Shown: in pieces, positions 16,492 through 26,575 of the stretch
Position numbering within the stretch: position 1 is the stretch's first letter
Layout: each line of letters starts with the position of its first letter
Origin: Chitinophaga skermanii
Lineage (GTDB): Bacteria > Bacteroidota > Bacteroidia > Chitinophagales > Chitinophagaceae
DNA: 64,000 nt
Direction of reading: 5' to 3'
NCBI RefSeq assembly: GCF_003259335.1
Contig: NZ_QLLL01000012.1
Span: 1-64,000 of the forward strand
Notes under the pieces: model-generated
Database searches by the model: none
What the model was told of the DNA's origin: nothing
The model's input: the letters and a program-made list of their open reading frames with translations, nothing else
Program-made: the position numbers and the translations under genes

Positions 16492-17784
16492 TTATTTCTT
16501 CATCAAAGCCTCAATTTCATCGGCCGTGATCGGAATATTCTTCATGAGATCAATATTACCACTCTCGCGCACCCAAATGTTATTCTCGATGCGAATACCC
16601 ATTTGCTCTTCCTCGATGTAAATACCAGGCTCGATAGTCATCACGGCATCGGCTGGTAATGGCTGCGTCATGGAAGGACCTAAATCGTGTACATCTATAC
16701 CTAGGTGGTGAGAAATACCATGGTACAAGTACTTGCGGTAAGCGCGGTTAGATGGGTCTTCGTTTTTCACATCTGCTTCGGTGAGTAAGCCTAATTTGAT
16801 AAACTCTTTGGTGGCTTCGTCGCCTACTTGCTCGTGGTATTGCGCCAACACGATACCAGGCTTCAAGATGCTTTTCGCATAGTTGTGTAAGTGCAAACAT
16901 GCGTTGTACACGTCGCGTTGACGTTTACTGAACTTCCCGTTTACAGGCACAGTACGCGTTAAATCGGCATTGTAACCACCGTATTCAGCACCGAAATCCA
17001 TCAATATCAACTCGCCATCTTTACACTCTTGGTTGTTAGAAACATAGTGTAACACGCGGGCACGATCGCCAGAAGCTAGAATAGAGCCGTACGCTTCGCC
17101 TTTAGAGCGGTTACGTAAGAACTCGTGCAAGATTTCTGCGTGGATTTCGTGTTCCCACACACCGGGCTGAATGAAGCCCAATAAGCGGCGGAAAGCTTTC
17201 TCTGTAATATCCATGGCTTGTTGCATTACAACAATTTCCTCTTGGGTTTTAACAGAGCGGAGTTCCTTCAACAGGGGTGCCGAGCGGAGATAATTATGTA
17301 AAGGATAACGCAATTTCATTTCTTGTGCATAACGGTAATCGCGTACAGGCACATAGTTGGACTTGCGGTTGTTTTCGTTTGTGTTGAGGTAAATGTTAGC
17401 TACATCGTGAATCCAAGGCTGCAAAACACCTTCGAGTACATCGAGGTATACAATTGAAGTAATACCTGAAATAGCCGTTGCTTCATTGTTGCGTAAGCGA
17501 TGGCCATCCCATTTCTCCTTTAATTCGTTTGGGCGCACTAATACCAATACTTCACGGTATTTCGGGTCGGGGAAAGAAGGATTCAAGATGAGCATTGTAT
17601 CTTCTTGCTCAATCCCTGTTAACCAATATAGGTCGGAGTTTTGTTTAAAAGGAAACAAGGCATCGCCATTTGTTGGCAATTCGTCGTTCGAGTTAAAAAT
17701 CGCAATGGAGTTTGGTTGCATTTTCGCAACAAAACGTGCACGGTTTTTAATGAAAATCTGTTGGTCCAGCGGTAAAGCTTTCAT
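16492..17784 (-). CDS. pepP: Xaa-Pro aminopeptidase (M24B)
   Basis: Removes N-terminal residues preceding proline; cytosolic, Mn-dependent; 430 residues. An N-terminal AMP_N domain (NSDLYWLTGIEQEDTMLIL) precedes the pita-bread domain. The metal ligands are in MDFGAEYGGYNADLTRTVPV (Asp, Asp), YHGISHHLGIDVHD (His), MTIEPGIYIEEEQ (Glu) and GIRIENNIWV (Glu). It is monocistronic and divergent from pckA. Confidence 0.95.
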   Translation of the reverse strand: MKALPLDQQIFIKNRARFVAKMQPNSIAIFNSNDELPTNGDALFPFKQNSDLYWLTGIEQEDTMLILNPSFPDPKYREVLVLVRPNELKEKWDGHRLRNNEATAISGITSIVYLDVLEGVLQPWIHDVANIYLNTNENNRKSNYVPVRDYRYAQEMKLRYPLHNYLRSAPLLKELRSVKTQEEIVVMQQAMDITEKAFRRLLGFIQPGVWEHEIHAEILHEFLRNRSKGEAYGSILASGDRARVLHYVSNNQECKDGELILMDFGAEYGGYNADLTRTVPVNGKFSKRQRDVYNACLHLHNYAKSILKPGIVLAQYHEQVGDEATKEFIKLGLLTEADVKNEDPSNRAYRKYLYHGISHHLGIDVHDLGPSMTQPLPADAVMTIEPGIYIEEEQMGIRIENNIWVRESGNIDLMKNIPITADEIEALMKK

Positions 17785-18109
17785 GCTATATGCTTTTAAT
17801 AATCTATATAAATGCGGTTCTTCGTTTGCGGGTTCAAACCTACAGAGAAATCGTTTACTGGCAAAACCGGAGTTCTAACACCTTTTTAGTATAAAACAGT
17901 CAATTTCAAGTGTGTAAAAATGACGCAAACCCTATAAAAATCAACATTTTAGGTTCATATTTAACTTACCAAGATACTTTCTTCACTAAATCGTCACCTA
18001 CTTACTATCGTTTTGCCTACTTGAAATCGATGTTTATTGAAAATATTCTAATCCTCTACCCTCAAAACCATCATTACATCGAAATTTAAGTGGTACAACA
18101 CTTATAAAA
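17785..18109. other. Intergenic region between pepP and pckA
   Basis: AT-rich divergent gap. Apart from the pckA promoter at its right edge, I see no gene or repeat. Confidence 0.5.
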
Positions 18110-18139
18110 TTTGACAAAATCAAAAATTACCTAGTTTTG
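18110..18139 (+). promoter_or_regulatory. pckA promoter (Bacteroidota sigma-A type)
   Basis: TTTG at 18110-18113, an 18-base spacer, then TAGTTTTG at 18132-18139 match TTTG-N17-23-TAnnTTTG. The expected start site near 18145 leaves a leader of about 20 bases before the ATG. Confidence 0.8.
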
Positions 18140-18165
18140 CCTTTACACCAAAACAATCTTTCTTT

Positions 18166-19767
18166 ATGCAAATCAGTAGTGTAAGAGATGCTCTTACAGA
18201 ATTAAAGGAATTAGGCATAGAGAACATCGCTAACGTACACTATCAACTAACGCCTGAAGAACTCGTTGCACAGTCTGTATCAATGGGTCAGGGCGAATTA
18301 GCCGATACAGGTGCGTTGGTTGTTAATACCGGCGAATTTACCGGTCGTTCTCCAAAGGACAAGTTTATTGTAAAAGATAGCTTGACTGCAGACAGTGTGA
18401 ATTGGAATGATTTCAATCTTCCGTTTACTGCCGAAAACTTTGATAAGCTCTACAACAAAATCACCGCGTATTTTTCTGGAAAGGAAGTATGGGTGAGGGA
18501 TTGTTACGCATGTGCTGATCAAAATTACCGCGTGAACATTCGCGTGGTGAATGAGCAACCATGGGCCAATCTTTTTGCTTACAACATGTTCCTCAGACCA
18601 ACCGAGGAAGAATTAGAAACGATGGAACCCGAGTGGACAATTCTCCAAGCTCCGGGCTTCCTAGCAGATCCGGCTGTTGACGGTACGCGTCAACACAACT
18701 TTGCCGTTGTAAATTTCACGAAAAAGACCATCATCATTGGTGGTACCGCTTATACCGGCGAAATGAAAAAAGGTATATTTACGATTCTCAACTACGTATT
18801 ACCACACGATCGTAAAGTGTTGAGCATGCACTGCTCTGCCAACCAAGGTAAAGATGGCGATACAGCTATCTTCTTCGGCTTAAGCGGAACAGGCAAAACC
18901 ACATTAAGCGCCGATCCTAATCGTAAACTTATCGGCGACGATGAACATGGTTGGACTTCTTCCAACGTATTCAACTTTGAAGGAGGTTGCTATGCCAAGA
19001 CAATTGACCTTAGCGCAGAAAAAGAACCCCAAATATTCAAAGCTGTAAAAGAAGGCGCGCTGTTGGAAAATATCGCTTTCTTCCCAGGTACCAACAAGGT
19101 AAACTATGCCGACAAATCGATTACTGAAAATACGCGTGTATCTTACCCGCTGAATTATATCGATAATGCATTGGAACCTTCTGTAGGTAACATTCCTAAA
19201 AATATATTCTTCCTTACTTGTGATGCCTACGGTGTATTGCCTCCAATTTCGAAGCTTACACCTGGTCAAGCGATGTACCAGTTTATTTCTGGTTATACTG
19301 CTAAAGTTGCAGGTACTGAAGCCGGTGTAACCGAGCCTAAATCTACTTTTAGTGCTTGCTTTGGCGCACCTTTCCTTCCTCTTCACCCAGCGAAATACGC
19401 ACAAATGCTCGGCGAAAAAATGCGTGAGCATAAAGTAAACGTTTGGTTGATTAACACGGGTTGGACCGGCGGCGCTTACGGCGAAGGACACCGTATTAAA
19501 TTGAACTTTACCCGCGCCATGATCTCCGCAGCGTTAACAGGCCAATTGGATAACGTACCATACAACGAGCATGCTGTATTTGGTATCGCTTACCCAGCTA
19601 GTTGCCCGAACGTTCCGGAAGAAATCTTGGATCCGCGTAACACATGGAGCGATAAAGCCGCTTATGATGCGAAAGCGAAAGACTTAGCTGGTCAGTTTGT
19701 ACGCAACTTCGAGAAGTATGCTGCACAAGCGGATGCTGAAATCTTAGCCGCAGCACCAAAAGCCTAA
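18166..19767 (+). CDS. pckA: Phosphoenolpyruvate carboxykinase (ATP)
   Basis: Interconverts oxaloacetate and PEP with ATP; cytosolic; 533 residues. The kinase-1a P-loop GLSGTGKTTLSADPNRKLIG, the DDEHGW metal-binding segment, and NTGEFTGRSPKDKFIV near the N-terminus are diagnostic of the ATP-type enzyme. It has its own promoter and terminator. Confidence 0.98.
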   Translation: MQISSVRDALTELKELGIENIANVHYQLTPEELVAQSVSMGQGELADTGALVVNTGEFTGRSPKDKFIVKDSLTADSVNWNDFNLPFTAENFDKLYNKITAYFSGKEVWVRDCYACADQNYRVNIRVVNEQPWANLFAYNMFLRPTEEELETMEPEWTILQAPGFLADPAVDGTRQHNFAVVNFTKKTIIIGGTAYTGEMKKGIFTILNYVLPHDRKVLSMHCSANQGKDGDTAIFFGLSGTGKTTLSADPNRKLIGDDEHGWTSSNVFNFEGGCYAKTIDLSAEKEPQIFKAVKEGALLENIAFFPGTNKVNYADKSITENTRVSYPLNYIDNALEPSVGNIPKNIFFLTCDAYGVLPPISKLTPGQAMYQFISGYTAKVAGTEAGVTEPKSTFSACFGAPFLPLHPAKYAQMLGEKMREHKVNVWLINTGWTGGAYGEGHRIKLNFTRAMISAALTGQLDNVPYNEHAVFGIAYPASCPNVPEEILDPRNTWSDKAAYDAKAKDLAGQFVRNFEKYAAQADAEILAAAPKA

Positions 19768-19806
19768 GCTGCTTTTAGAATGTAGTGTTTAGAAAATTAA
19801 ACAATA

Positions 19807-19840
19807 GGAAATCCTGGCTTCGGCCGGGATTTCCCTTATA
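19807..19840 (+). terminator. Terminator of pckA
   Basis: GGAAATCCTGGC / GCCGGGATTTCC, 12-bp stem with a TTCG tetraloop. Confidence 0.85.
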
Positions 19841-19955
19841 TAGCCCTTCCTCCCCCCGAAAAAAAATAACCAGTCAATACCACGCCCAGGGCCTTTTTTA
19901 CCCTTTACATAATGTTAAAGCCCTGTTATCCTCCTCAAAATCCAATAATCCTGCT

Positions 19956-19963
19956 TAACTTTG
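19956..19963 (+). promoter_or_regulatory. Predicted -7 element close to the folD ATG
   Basis: TAACTTTG fits TAnnTTTG and ends three bases before the folD ATG (19967), which predicts a leaderless or nearly leaderless transcript. No TTTG at -33. Confidence 0.4.
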
Positions 19964-19966
19964 CAC

Positions 19967-20854
19967 ATGCAAATTTTGGACGGTAAATTAGTTTCAGCGG
20001 CTATTAAAGCCGAATTGGCAGAGCAAGTAGCTCAATTGAAAGCAGAAGGCAAGAAAACACCTCACCTTGCCGCCATCTTGGTGGGTAACAACGGTGCAAG
20101 CGAAACCTACGTAGCTTCAAAAGTTAAATCTTGCGCAGAAATCGGGTTTAATTCAACTTTACTGCGCTTCGACGAACACATCTCCGAAAAACATCTCCTC
20201 GATCACATCACTTCCTTAAATGAAAATGCCGATATCGACGGTATCTTGGTACAGTTACCTTTACCGAAACATATCAACGAAGAATTAGTGATCAATAACA
20301 TCGATCCAAGTAAAGACGTAGACGGGTTTCACCCCATGAACGTAGGTAAAATGGTGAGCGGCTTACCGACTTTCATTCCTGCAACGCCTTACGGTATCAT
20401 GTTAATGTTGGAACATTATAACATCGAAACAAAAGGTAAACATGCCGTTGTAATTGGTCGTAGCCACATCGTTGGTACACCAATGAGCATTTTACTGAGT
20501 CGTAATAGCAACCCGGGCAACTGCACCGTTACATTAACACACTCGCAAACAAAGAACTTGAAAGAGCTTTGCTTGCAAGCAGATATTATCGTGGCTGCCA
20601 TTGGTAAACCAGGTTTCGTAACAGCGGATATGGTAAAAGAAGGTGCGGTGATTATCGACGTAGGTATTAACCGTATTGCCGACGAAACTAAGAAAAGCGG
20701 TTTCCGCTTAGTAGGTGACGTGAAATTTGATGAAGTAGCGCCGAAATCAAGCTATATCACGCCGGTTCCGGGTGGTGTTGGTTTGATGACGATCGCTGCC
20801 TTGTTGAAGAATACCTATCATGCCGCTATTGGCCAGAAAGGTGGAATGAACTAA
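19967..20854 (+). CDS. folD: Bifunctional methylene-THF dehydrogenase/cyclohydrolase
   Basis: Interconverts 5,10-methylene-THF and 10-formyl-THF (C1 metabolism); 295 residues. Motifs: [17 protein letters not shown] with the catalytic Lys, [29 protein letters not shown] (NADP loop), and [16 protein letters not shown] start at ATG 19967; the in-frame TTG at 19961 lies in the -7 box. Confidence 0.97.
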   Translation: MQILDGKLVSAAIKAELAEQVAQLKAEGKKTPHLAAILVGNNGASETYVASKVKSCAEIGFNSTLLRFDEHISEKHLLDHITSLNENADIDGILVQLPLPKHINEELVINNIDPSKDVDGFHPMNVGKMVSGLPTFIPATPYGIMLMLEHYNIETKGKHAVVIGRSHIVGTPMSILLSRNSNPGNCTVTLTHSQTKNLKELCLQADIIVAAIGKPGFVTADMVKEGAVIIDVGINRIADETKKSGFRLVGDVKFDEVAPKSSYITPVPGGVGLMTIAALLKNTYHAAIGQKGGMN

Positions 20855-20876
20855 AGATTATTCAATCGAAATAATT

Positions 20877-20912
20877 AAGCCTGCATTCCACGCGAGTGCA
20901 GGCTTCTGTTTT
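20877..20912 (+). terminator. Terminator of folD
   Basis: AAGCCTGCA / TGCAGGCTT with an 11-base loop and a downstream TTCTGTTTT. Confidence 0.85.
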
Positions 20913-20967
20913 AAAGAGGCCCGTATAAAAATTTGGGGAAGGTACGGGGATTATAGAATTTTGTATT

Positions 20968-21591
20968 ATGGACACGAGTATTGCAACAAACAATCGCACA
21001 TTACCGGTTATGGAATATTTCTACACCATTCAAGGTGAGGGATTCTATCAGGGCCAAGCAGCGTATTTCATCCGTTTGGGTGGATGCGACGTAGGATGCC
21101 ATTGGTGTGACGTGAAAGAGAGTTGGGATGCCGATAAGCACCCAAAGTACGACGTTGCCGATATCGTATCACAAGCCGCCCAATTCCCCGGTAGAATTGC
21201 CGTTATTACAGGTGGCGAGCCCCTCATGCACAACCTCGATGCCTTAACCAGTGCCCTCCATGAAGCTGGCTTCCGCACACATATCGAAACTTCCGGCTCA
21301 TCACCACTCAGCGGTTCGCTGGATTGGATTACCCTTTCTCCTAAGAAATTCAAAGCGCCTTTAGAAGAGGTAAACCGCGCTGCCCACGAATTAAAGGTGG
21401 TTATTTTCAACAAGTCCGACTTCGCGTGGGCCGAAAAACACGCTGCATTGGCTAGCCCGGGCTGTAAACTGTATTTACAACCCGAATGGAGCAAAGCCAA
21501 AGAAATGACGCCATTGATCGTAGATTATATCAAGGATCACCCACAGTGGCAGCTTTCATTGCAGGTGCATAAGTATATCAACGTTCCTTAA
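20968..21591 (+). CDS. queE: 7-carboxy-7-deazaguanine synthase
   Basis: Radical SAM enzyme that turns 6-carboxy-tetrahydropterin into CDG in preQ0/queuosine synthesis; 207 residues. The cluster motif CxxxCxxC is in LGGCDVGCHWCDVKESW, preceded by FYTIQGEGFYQGQAAYF. VITGGEPLMHNLD is also typical. It works downstream of FolE and QueD, encoded near 57.3-58.4 kb. Confidence 0.96.
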   Translation: MDTSIATNNRTLPVMEYFYTIQGEGFYQGQAAYFIRLGGCDVGCHWCDVKESWDADKHPKYDVADIVSQAAQFPGRIAVITGGEPLMHNLDALTSALHEAGFRTHIETSGSSPLSGSLDWITLSPKKFKAPLEEVNRAAHELKVVIFNKSDFAWAEKHAALASPGCKLYLQPEWSKAKEMTPLIVDYIKDHPQWQLSLQVHKYINVP

Positions 21592-21648
21592 TCTTATTTA
21601 CTACAACATCGGGCGTTTTTTTTCGTTACTTTGAAAGCACGAAGTACT

Positions 21649-23544
21649 ATGAAAAAACACACCTTATTGATGATTTGCAGCTGCCTTTTCGTGCAGTTGA
21701 GTTTGCATGCGCAAAATGTAACGTACAGCACGGCAAACAAGAAAACCCAATCCCTCTTCGATCAAGCGGTAGATGCTATGCGCAGCTACCAAACGACAAA
21801 AGCGATCAGCTTATTGGAATCGGCCATCAAGCAAACCCCCAATTTCACAGATGCTTATGGTCAACTAGGACTTGCGCAACTCGAGCTGAAACAATATCCA
21901 CATGCCATTCAATCCTTCGAGAAGTTATTACAACTCGATACTGCCGCCTTTAAAACTATTGGCTACGGCTATGCCCGGGCATTAGCAGGTAATGGCCAAT
22001 TCCCTCAATCGTTAGACGTTATTACCCGCTATGTAGAACGCTCGAAAGCACCTTCCGACAAAGCATTACGATTAAAGGCTAGCATGGAATTCGCGGCAAA
22101 AAATAGTACGCCTGTACCTTTTACTCCGCGGAACTTAGGCGACAACATCAATTCCAGTGAAGCAGAATACTTTCCTTCTATTACCATCGACGATCAAACC
22201 CTCGTGTTCACGCGCCGCGTAAAAGGAACGAATGAAGACTTCTTTGTTGCAGGAAGAGATACAACAAAACAGTGGAAACGCGCCGCCAATATGGGCGAAC
22301 CTATTAATAGTGCTTTCAATGAAGGCGCCCAAAATATTTCGCAAGACGGGGAAATGATCGTTTTCACCGGCTGCAACTTCCCCCAAGGAAAAGGTAGTTG
22401 CGATATTTATTATTCAGTAAAGGAAAACGGTATATGGTCGGAACCCCGAAATATGGGCAATGCCATTAACACGGAAGGCTGGGAAACACAACCTTCCCTC
22501 TCTCCCGATAAGCAAACACTCTATTTCGTTCGTGGTACTTCCGATAATGGCTACGATATTTACTCCAGCACGCGCAATAGCAGTGGTGTATGGCAAGAAG
22601 CCGTACCATTAGGCAATACCATCAATACAAAAGGCAATGAAACCACGCCCTATATTCATGCCGATAATCAAACACTCTTCTTTGCATCAGACGGATGGCC
22701 CGGCTATGGCAGTTTAGATATGTTTTACGCAAAAAGGAATGCGGACGGTAGCTGGGGCGAAGCTAAAAACCTAGGCTACCCTATCAATACCATTGAGGAA
22801 GATGCCAGCCTAATTGTGGCCGCGGATGGTAAAACGGCTTATTTTTCTTCAGACAGGTCGGATAGCCGCGGAGCATTGGATATTTATAGCTTTGAACTCT
22901 ACGAGAGCGCTCGCCCTGCACGTACTACATACGTGAAAGGATATGTATATGATTCTACCACGAACAAGCGCATATTAGCGGCCATTGATTTGGTAGATCT
23001 CAGCAATGGTCAAACAATTGCTACCATCAGAAGCGATAATAACGGCCATTACTTGGTGCCTTTGCCTACTGGGAAAGATTATGCCTTTAGCGTAGCTCGC
23101 CGCGGATACTTATTCTATAGTGATTACTTCTCGCTCTCTGGAAACATTGATCTTACGAAACCTTACGAGAAAAACATTCCCTTACAACCGTTGGCTGTAA
23201 ATGCTGAAATTGTACTTAAAAACATATTTTTCGATACAAAAAAATACGAATTACAACCCGCTTCGCTCGTAGAACTAAATAAACTCGTTAAATTACTAAC
23301 GGATAACCCCGGTATGAAAATCGAAATTAACGGGCATACCGATAATGTTGGTAATGATGCCGACAATCTAAAGCTTTCGCAAAACCGTGCTAAATCTGTG
23401 GCAGATTACCTCGCTAGTCAAGGTGTTGCTGCTAACCGGATTACCGCCAAAGGTTTCGGCGAAACCAAACCCGTTGCAGATAATACCACAGACGAAGGTC
23501 GTGCTCAAAATAGGCGCACCACTTTACGTATCGTTAGTTTATAA
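21649..23544 (+). CDS. OmpA-family protein with TPR and PD40 repeats
   Basis: Exported outer-membrane-associated protein of 631 residues. The signal peptide is residues 1-21 (MKKHTLLMICSCLFVQLSLH). TPR repeats at about 25-130 are followed by a six-bladed PD40 propeller (about 165-415; repeated D-x-TLxFxS blades), a CarboxypepD_reg-like domain (about 425-500), and a C-terminal OmpA peptidoglycan-binding domain (about 520-630, INGHTDNVGNDADNLKLSQN). This architecture matches Bacteroidota PorE/SprF-linked proteins associated with T9SS, but a specific role is not shown. Confidence 0.9.
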   Translation: MKKHTLLMICSCLFVQLSLHAQNVTYSTANKKTQSLFDQAVDAMRSYQTTKAISLLESAIKQTPNFTDAYGQLGLAQLELKQYPHAIQSFEKLLQLDTAAFKTIGYGYARALAGNGQFPQSLDVITRYVERSKAPSDKALRLKASMEFAAKNSTPVPFTPRNLGDNINSSEAEYFPSITIDDQTLVFTRRVKGTNEDFFVAGRDTTKQWKRAANMGEPINSAFNEGAQNISQDGEMIVFTGCNFPQGKGSCDIYYSVKENGIWSEPRNMGNAINTEGWETQPSLSPDKQTLYFVRGTSDNGYDIYSSTRNSSGVWQEAVPLGNTINTKGNETTPYIHADNQTLFFASDGWPGYGSLDMFYAKRNADGSWGEAKNLGYPINTIEEDASLIVAADGKTAYFSSDRSDSRGALDIYSFELYESARPARTTYVKGYVYDSTTNKRILAAIDLVDLSNGQTIATIRSDNNGHYLVPLPTGKDYAFSVARRGYLFYSDYFSLSGNIDLTKPYEKNIPLQPLAVNAEIVLKNIFFDTKKYELQPASLVELNKLVKLLTDNPGMKIEINGHTDNVGNDADNLKLSQNRAKSVADYLASQGVAANRITAKGFGETKPVADNTTDEGRAQNRRTTLRIVSL

Positions 23545-23555
23545 AAACATTTATC

Positions 23556-24014
23556 ATGACTATTCCAACTTACATTCACCGTGCTACAATAGAGCCGCTG
23601 ATGGCAAACCTACAACCCACGTCGACTCCAATTTGGGGTGGTATGACGCCCCAACACATGATTGAACACTTAACAGCTATTCATCATATCGGTTGCGGAA
23701 GCCCCGAAGCACCATGCTTTACCGACGAGGCCAAACTACCTACCATACGCGAGTTCTTGCGTTCGGAAGTAGAATTAAGACAAGGTGTGATATCACCTAT
23801 CTTCGGAAAAGATTTACACCCTTATAAGCATCCAGATCTAGCCACAGCAAAGCTGGCCTTCTTAAATGCTGTTGATATTTTCCACCAATATTACCAAGCG
23901 AATCCTGGCAAGCTGCACATGAACCCGGTATTTGGGCAATGTAGCTATGAAGATTGGCAGCTATTCCATAAAAAACACAACTACCATCACTTCAAACAAT
24001 TCGGGCTCGTGTAA
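23556..24014 (+). CDS. DUF1569/DinB-like protein
   Basis: 152 residues, predicted helical. The N-terminal IWGGMTPQHMIEHL and C-terminal HKKHNYHHFKQFGLV have the His pattern of the DinB-like DUF1569 family. It follows the OmpA-family gene by 11 bases and shares its terminator, so the two are probably one transcript. Function unknown. Confidence 0.8.
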   Translation: MTIPTYIHRATIEPLMANLQPTSTPIWGGMTPQHMIEHLTAIHHIGCGSPEAPCFTDEAKLPTIREFLRSEVELRQGVISPIFGKDLHPYKHPDLATAKLAFLNAVDIFHQYYQANPGKLHMNPVFGQCSYEDWQLFHKKHNYHHFKQFGLV

Positions 24015-24039
24015 TACGTAACCGTGTAGGATAAAAAAG

Positions 24040-24075
24040 AAACCCGTCACTACCAGGTAGTAGACGGGTTTTTAT
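24040..24075. terminator. Bidirectional terminator
   Basis: AAACCCGTC-ACTACC / GGTAGT-GACGGGTTT stem with A and T tracts on both sides, between convergent genes ending at 24014 and 24094. Confidence 0.92.
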
Positions 24076-24093
24076 TTTGAAATAAAAATGAAA

Positions 24094-25347
24094 CTATTTA
24101 GAGAAGCGGTAACGCATGATCAACTGAAGAATATTTGATTTTACAGCGTCGTTACCAATCCCTTCACCCAATTTTTGACCTAATTGGTAGCGCAATTCCG
24201 GTGCGAAACGGCCTAATTGTAACCCTGCACCTACAATAATAGATGGAGAGTAGCCGGATACTTTCACTAACTCCTTACCAGAATTTTTGAAGCCACGCAT
24301 GGTTTCTTCAAACGTATTTTTACCGGCGCCCATACCCAAACCATTTCCTAGACCAGCGCTTAAAAACGGTTGGTATTTACCATTTGTAAGTTTTACGTTA
24401 TACAAGATATTCACTTGGAAAAAACGTACAGCAACATCCATCGTACGCGATGTTTCTTGAGAGGGAATAGTGTATGTTCCGTTTGCAGCTATACTGTGGT
24501 AATAACCTTCGAACAACAACACGCTACCATCATTTTTTCTTGATAAAGGCAATTGTACAAATATACCAATAGGGATACTCATTTTCTGCTTAATATCCTC
24601 GCTACCCACGCCGCTGTACTTCATGTTGTAACTGGGGAAACCTATGCCTAACAAAGCACCCCAACCAATGGATTGTTCTGCACTACTGTTCTTAACTCTC
24701 GCCAATGCAACACCTTCTTTTGCGCCATATTTACATTTCAAATACTTGTTAATAGCGCGTGTAATTTCTTGGCGAGAATACTCCAATGTGCCTATTTCTG
24801 TTGCCAAAGCACAATCACCAAAAATCTCTGTCAATTCCTTCTTGTAAATAGGAATGGTTTCCAGCTTTTTCGTGGTAGTATTAAACTGTACCAAGTTTGT
24901 GAGTGGTGTAAATTTTCCACTTTCATCTTCCACAATAAAAGTAGTATACCCACCGCTAAAAATATTACGGTACAATTTCATTGAAGATCCTGCAGATACC
25001 ATTTCGATGAAGAACTTTCTTGTTTCAATGGTTCGAGGATCGTCGGCATGTGTGGTTAAATAATTAACGCCCTGATCTGTTTGATCGAGTGTTAATTCAC
25101 GGCTTACAAATAAGAGGCCATCGGCGTCGAATTTCACACCGTTTATTTGCGCGGCTGTATACGTGGTTACTTTACCGTCGGCTTGTTTGAATTGGAAGTT
25201 ATTCGGCGTATTCATCATTACAGGGCGTTCTACTAAGCCGCGTAACGAATCGCCACTTTGTTGAATGATAACACCTGGTTCAAACTTTTGTGCAAAGGCG
25301 CTCAGCGACAGGCAGCATACGGCCAGTGTTAATTTTAATGACTTCAT
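24094..25347 (-). CDS. Outer-membrane beta-barrel protein, unknown role
   Basis: 417 residues. Signal peptide MKSLKLTLAVCCLSLSAFAQ. A soluble N-terminal half (about 25-190, starting PGVIIQQSGDSLRGLVERP) precedes alternating amphipathic strands from about 200 to 415 (GLQLGRFAPELRYQLGQKLG) ending in an aromatic/basic MRYRFSK, typical of barrels inserted by BamA. Cargo unknown. No operon partner. Confidence 0.75.
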   Translation of the reverse strand: MKSLKLTLAVCCLSLSAFAQKFEPGVIIQQSGDSLRGLVERPVMMNTPNNFQFKQADGKVTTYTAAQINGVKFDADGLLFVSRELTLDQTDQGVNYLTTHADDPRTIETRKFFIEMVSAGSSMKLYRNIFSGGYTTFIVEDESGKFTPLTNLVQFNTTTKKLETIPIYKKELTEIFGDCALATEIGTLEYSRQEITRAINKYLKCKYGAKEGVALARVKNSSAEQSIGWGALLGIGFPSYNMKYSGVGSEDIKQKMSIPIGIFVQLPLSRKNDGSVLLFEGYYHSIAANGTYTIPSQETSRTMDVAVRFFQVNILYNVKLTNGKYQPFLSAGLGNGLGMGAGKNTFEETMRGFKNSGKELVKVSGYSPSIIVGAGLQLGRFAPELRYQLGQKLGEGIGNDAVKSNILQLIMRYRFSK

Positions 25348-25630
25348 TTTCGGGATTTTGATTGCGTTAGGTTTAATTATTGTTTGTGTAAGTTGAATGT
25401 AAAGTTGACTGGTATTGAATACTTATAAGCACGCAGTATAGCGTGAGGCAGTTCGCTGCCAACATCAAATGGAATGTTCTCATACTGTAGGGAATTTGTT
25501 GCTTCGTTACAATTTCAAATATTCAATACTAGTTAGGTTCTATTGTTTACCAGGGTCACGTTGGCTTACTACTCATTAGATTTCGGGCTACAAGATAATT
25601 TCTTTTTCTATTTTTTATACATACTGGAAT
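25348..25630. other. Intergenic region, no gene seen
   Basis: AT-rich leader of the barrel protein (minus). It carries loose GTTGAnT repeats near 25390-25420, which I do not regard as significant. Confidence 0.4.
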
Positions 25631-25635
25631 AAAAA

Positions 25636-25663
25636 AAATCCTCGTCGTGGACGAGGATTTTTT
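25636..25663. terminator. Terminator of the acid phosphatase gene
   Basis: AAATCCTCGTC / GACGAGGATTT, perfect 11-bp stem with a 3-base loop and A/T tracts on both sides. Confidence 0.9.
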
Positions 25664-25664
25664 G

Positions 25665-26489
25665 TTAATATGATTTTAATGCTTTTTGCAAGGTTGAATC
25701 TCTTTGCTGCATCGTGGCTTTGTAATTGTATTTTATTAAAGCACTTTGCCAATCGCCATACATGGCATTGGGAAGTACAATAAAGCGACTACCAAATTCC
25801 CCGCGCAATTTTAACACAGCTGCATTGCGTTCTTCGGTTGATTTGTGGTTTTCGAATACACCGGCAAAATCGCCGAGGTTATCACCCATTAATAGAACAA
25901 TGTCGTGCGTTTTAGCAACGGATTCTCTACGCGATTCTTTCGCTGAAGAAGTTGTTTTCAGCAATAAATATTCAGCCGTAGCATTGGGGAAATTGAAGCG
26001 TTGTAAGTTTTGTAAAGTACCGGCTTGTTCATCTGTTTTACGGTTCGTGATGTAAAATACTTTTACACCTTTTGAAGCTGCGTATTGCAAAAAGGATAAT
26101 GCACCGGGAATTGTATCGGCTGCCGCTTTGGAAGTCCATTCGTTCCAGGATGCGTCGGTATATTCTTGACCTAATAATGCTTGGTGTGCATTATAGGGGC
26201 TATTATCTAAAATAGTTTCATCAATATCTGTTACAATAGCACGTGGTTTTGATGAAGGTTGTTGAAGGATAGCATCGAGGCGTAATGCAGCCAATTGGTA
26301 TGCTTGGAAGCAGAGGGCTTTATATTCGCCTGCATGTTGCATATAGAGTGCTCCCCATGCTGGACCACCGGGTAATAATAAAGTTTGTTGGCTAGATTGG
26401 GTTTGTTGAACAGGTTTCGATGTTTTACACGCTGTCATTCCTACGAACCCCATCGCAGCAATCACCACCATTTTACAGTATGCCTTCAT
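25665..26489 (-). CDS. 5'-nucleotidase/acid phosphatase lipoprotein, e(P4) family
   Basis: HAD subfamily IIIB phosphatase, 274 residues from MKAYCKMVVIAAMG. The lipobox GMTAC places it as a lipoprotein. The HAD nucleophile motif DIDETILDN, then SWNEWTSKAAADTIPGA and VFYITNRK (motif II), and a C-terminal LLMGDNLGDF (motif III) are all present. e(P4) relatives dephosphorylate NMN and nucleotides outside the cytoplasm. An upstream in-frame ATG (26525) would mask the signal peptide, so I reject it. Confidence 0.93.
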   Translation of the reverse strand: MKAYCKMVVIAAMGFVGMTACKTSKPVQQTQSSQQTLLLPGGPAWGALYMQHAGEYKALCFQAYQLAALRLDAILQQPSSKPRAIVTDIDETILDNSPYNAHQALLGQEYTDASWNEWTSKAAADTIPGALSFLQYAASKGVKVFYITNRKTDEQAGTLQNLQRFNFPNATAEYLLLKTTSSAKESRRESVAKTHDIVLLMGDNLGDFAGVFENHKSTEERNAAVLKLRGEFGSRFIVLPNAMYGDWQSALIKYNYKATMQQRDSTLQKALKSY

Positions 26490-26575
26490 ATGAATTAAGA
26501 TTTTGAATGTATAAATCCAGGGCAAAAGTCGGCAGAAAAATTGTAAATTCAGTACGATAAATTGTTAACCCAACC

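Noticed and set aside
24040-25664. Strong terminator-like hairpins as novel repeats
   Set aside because: Each lies right after a stop codon with T tracts and a different stem sequence; ordinary terminators explain them.
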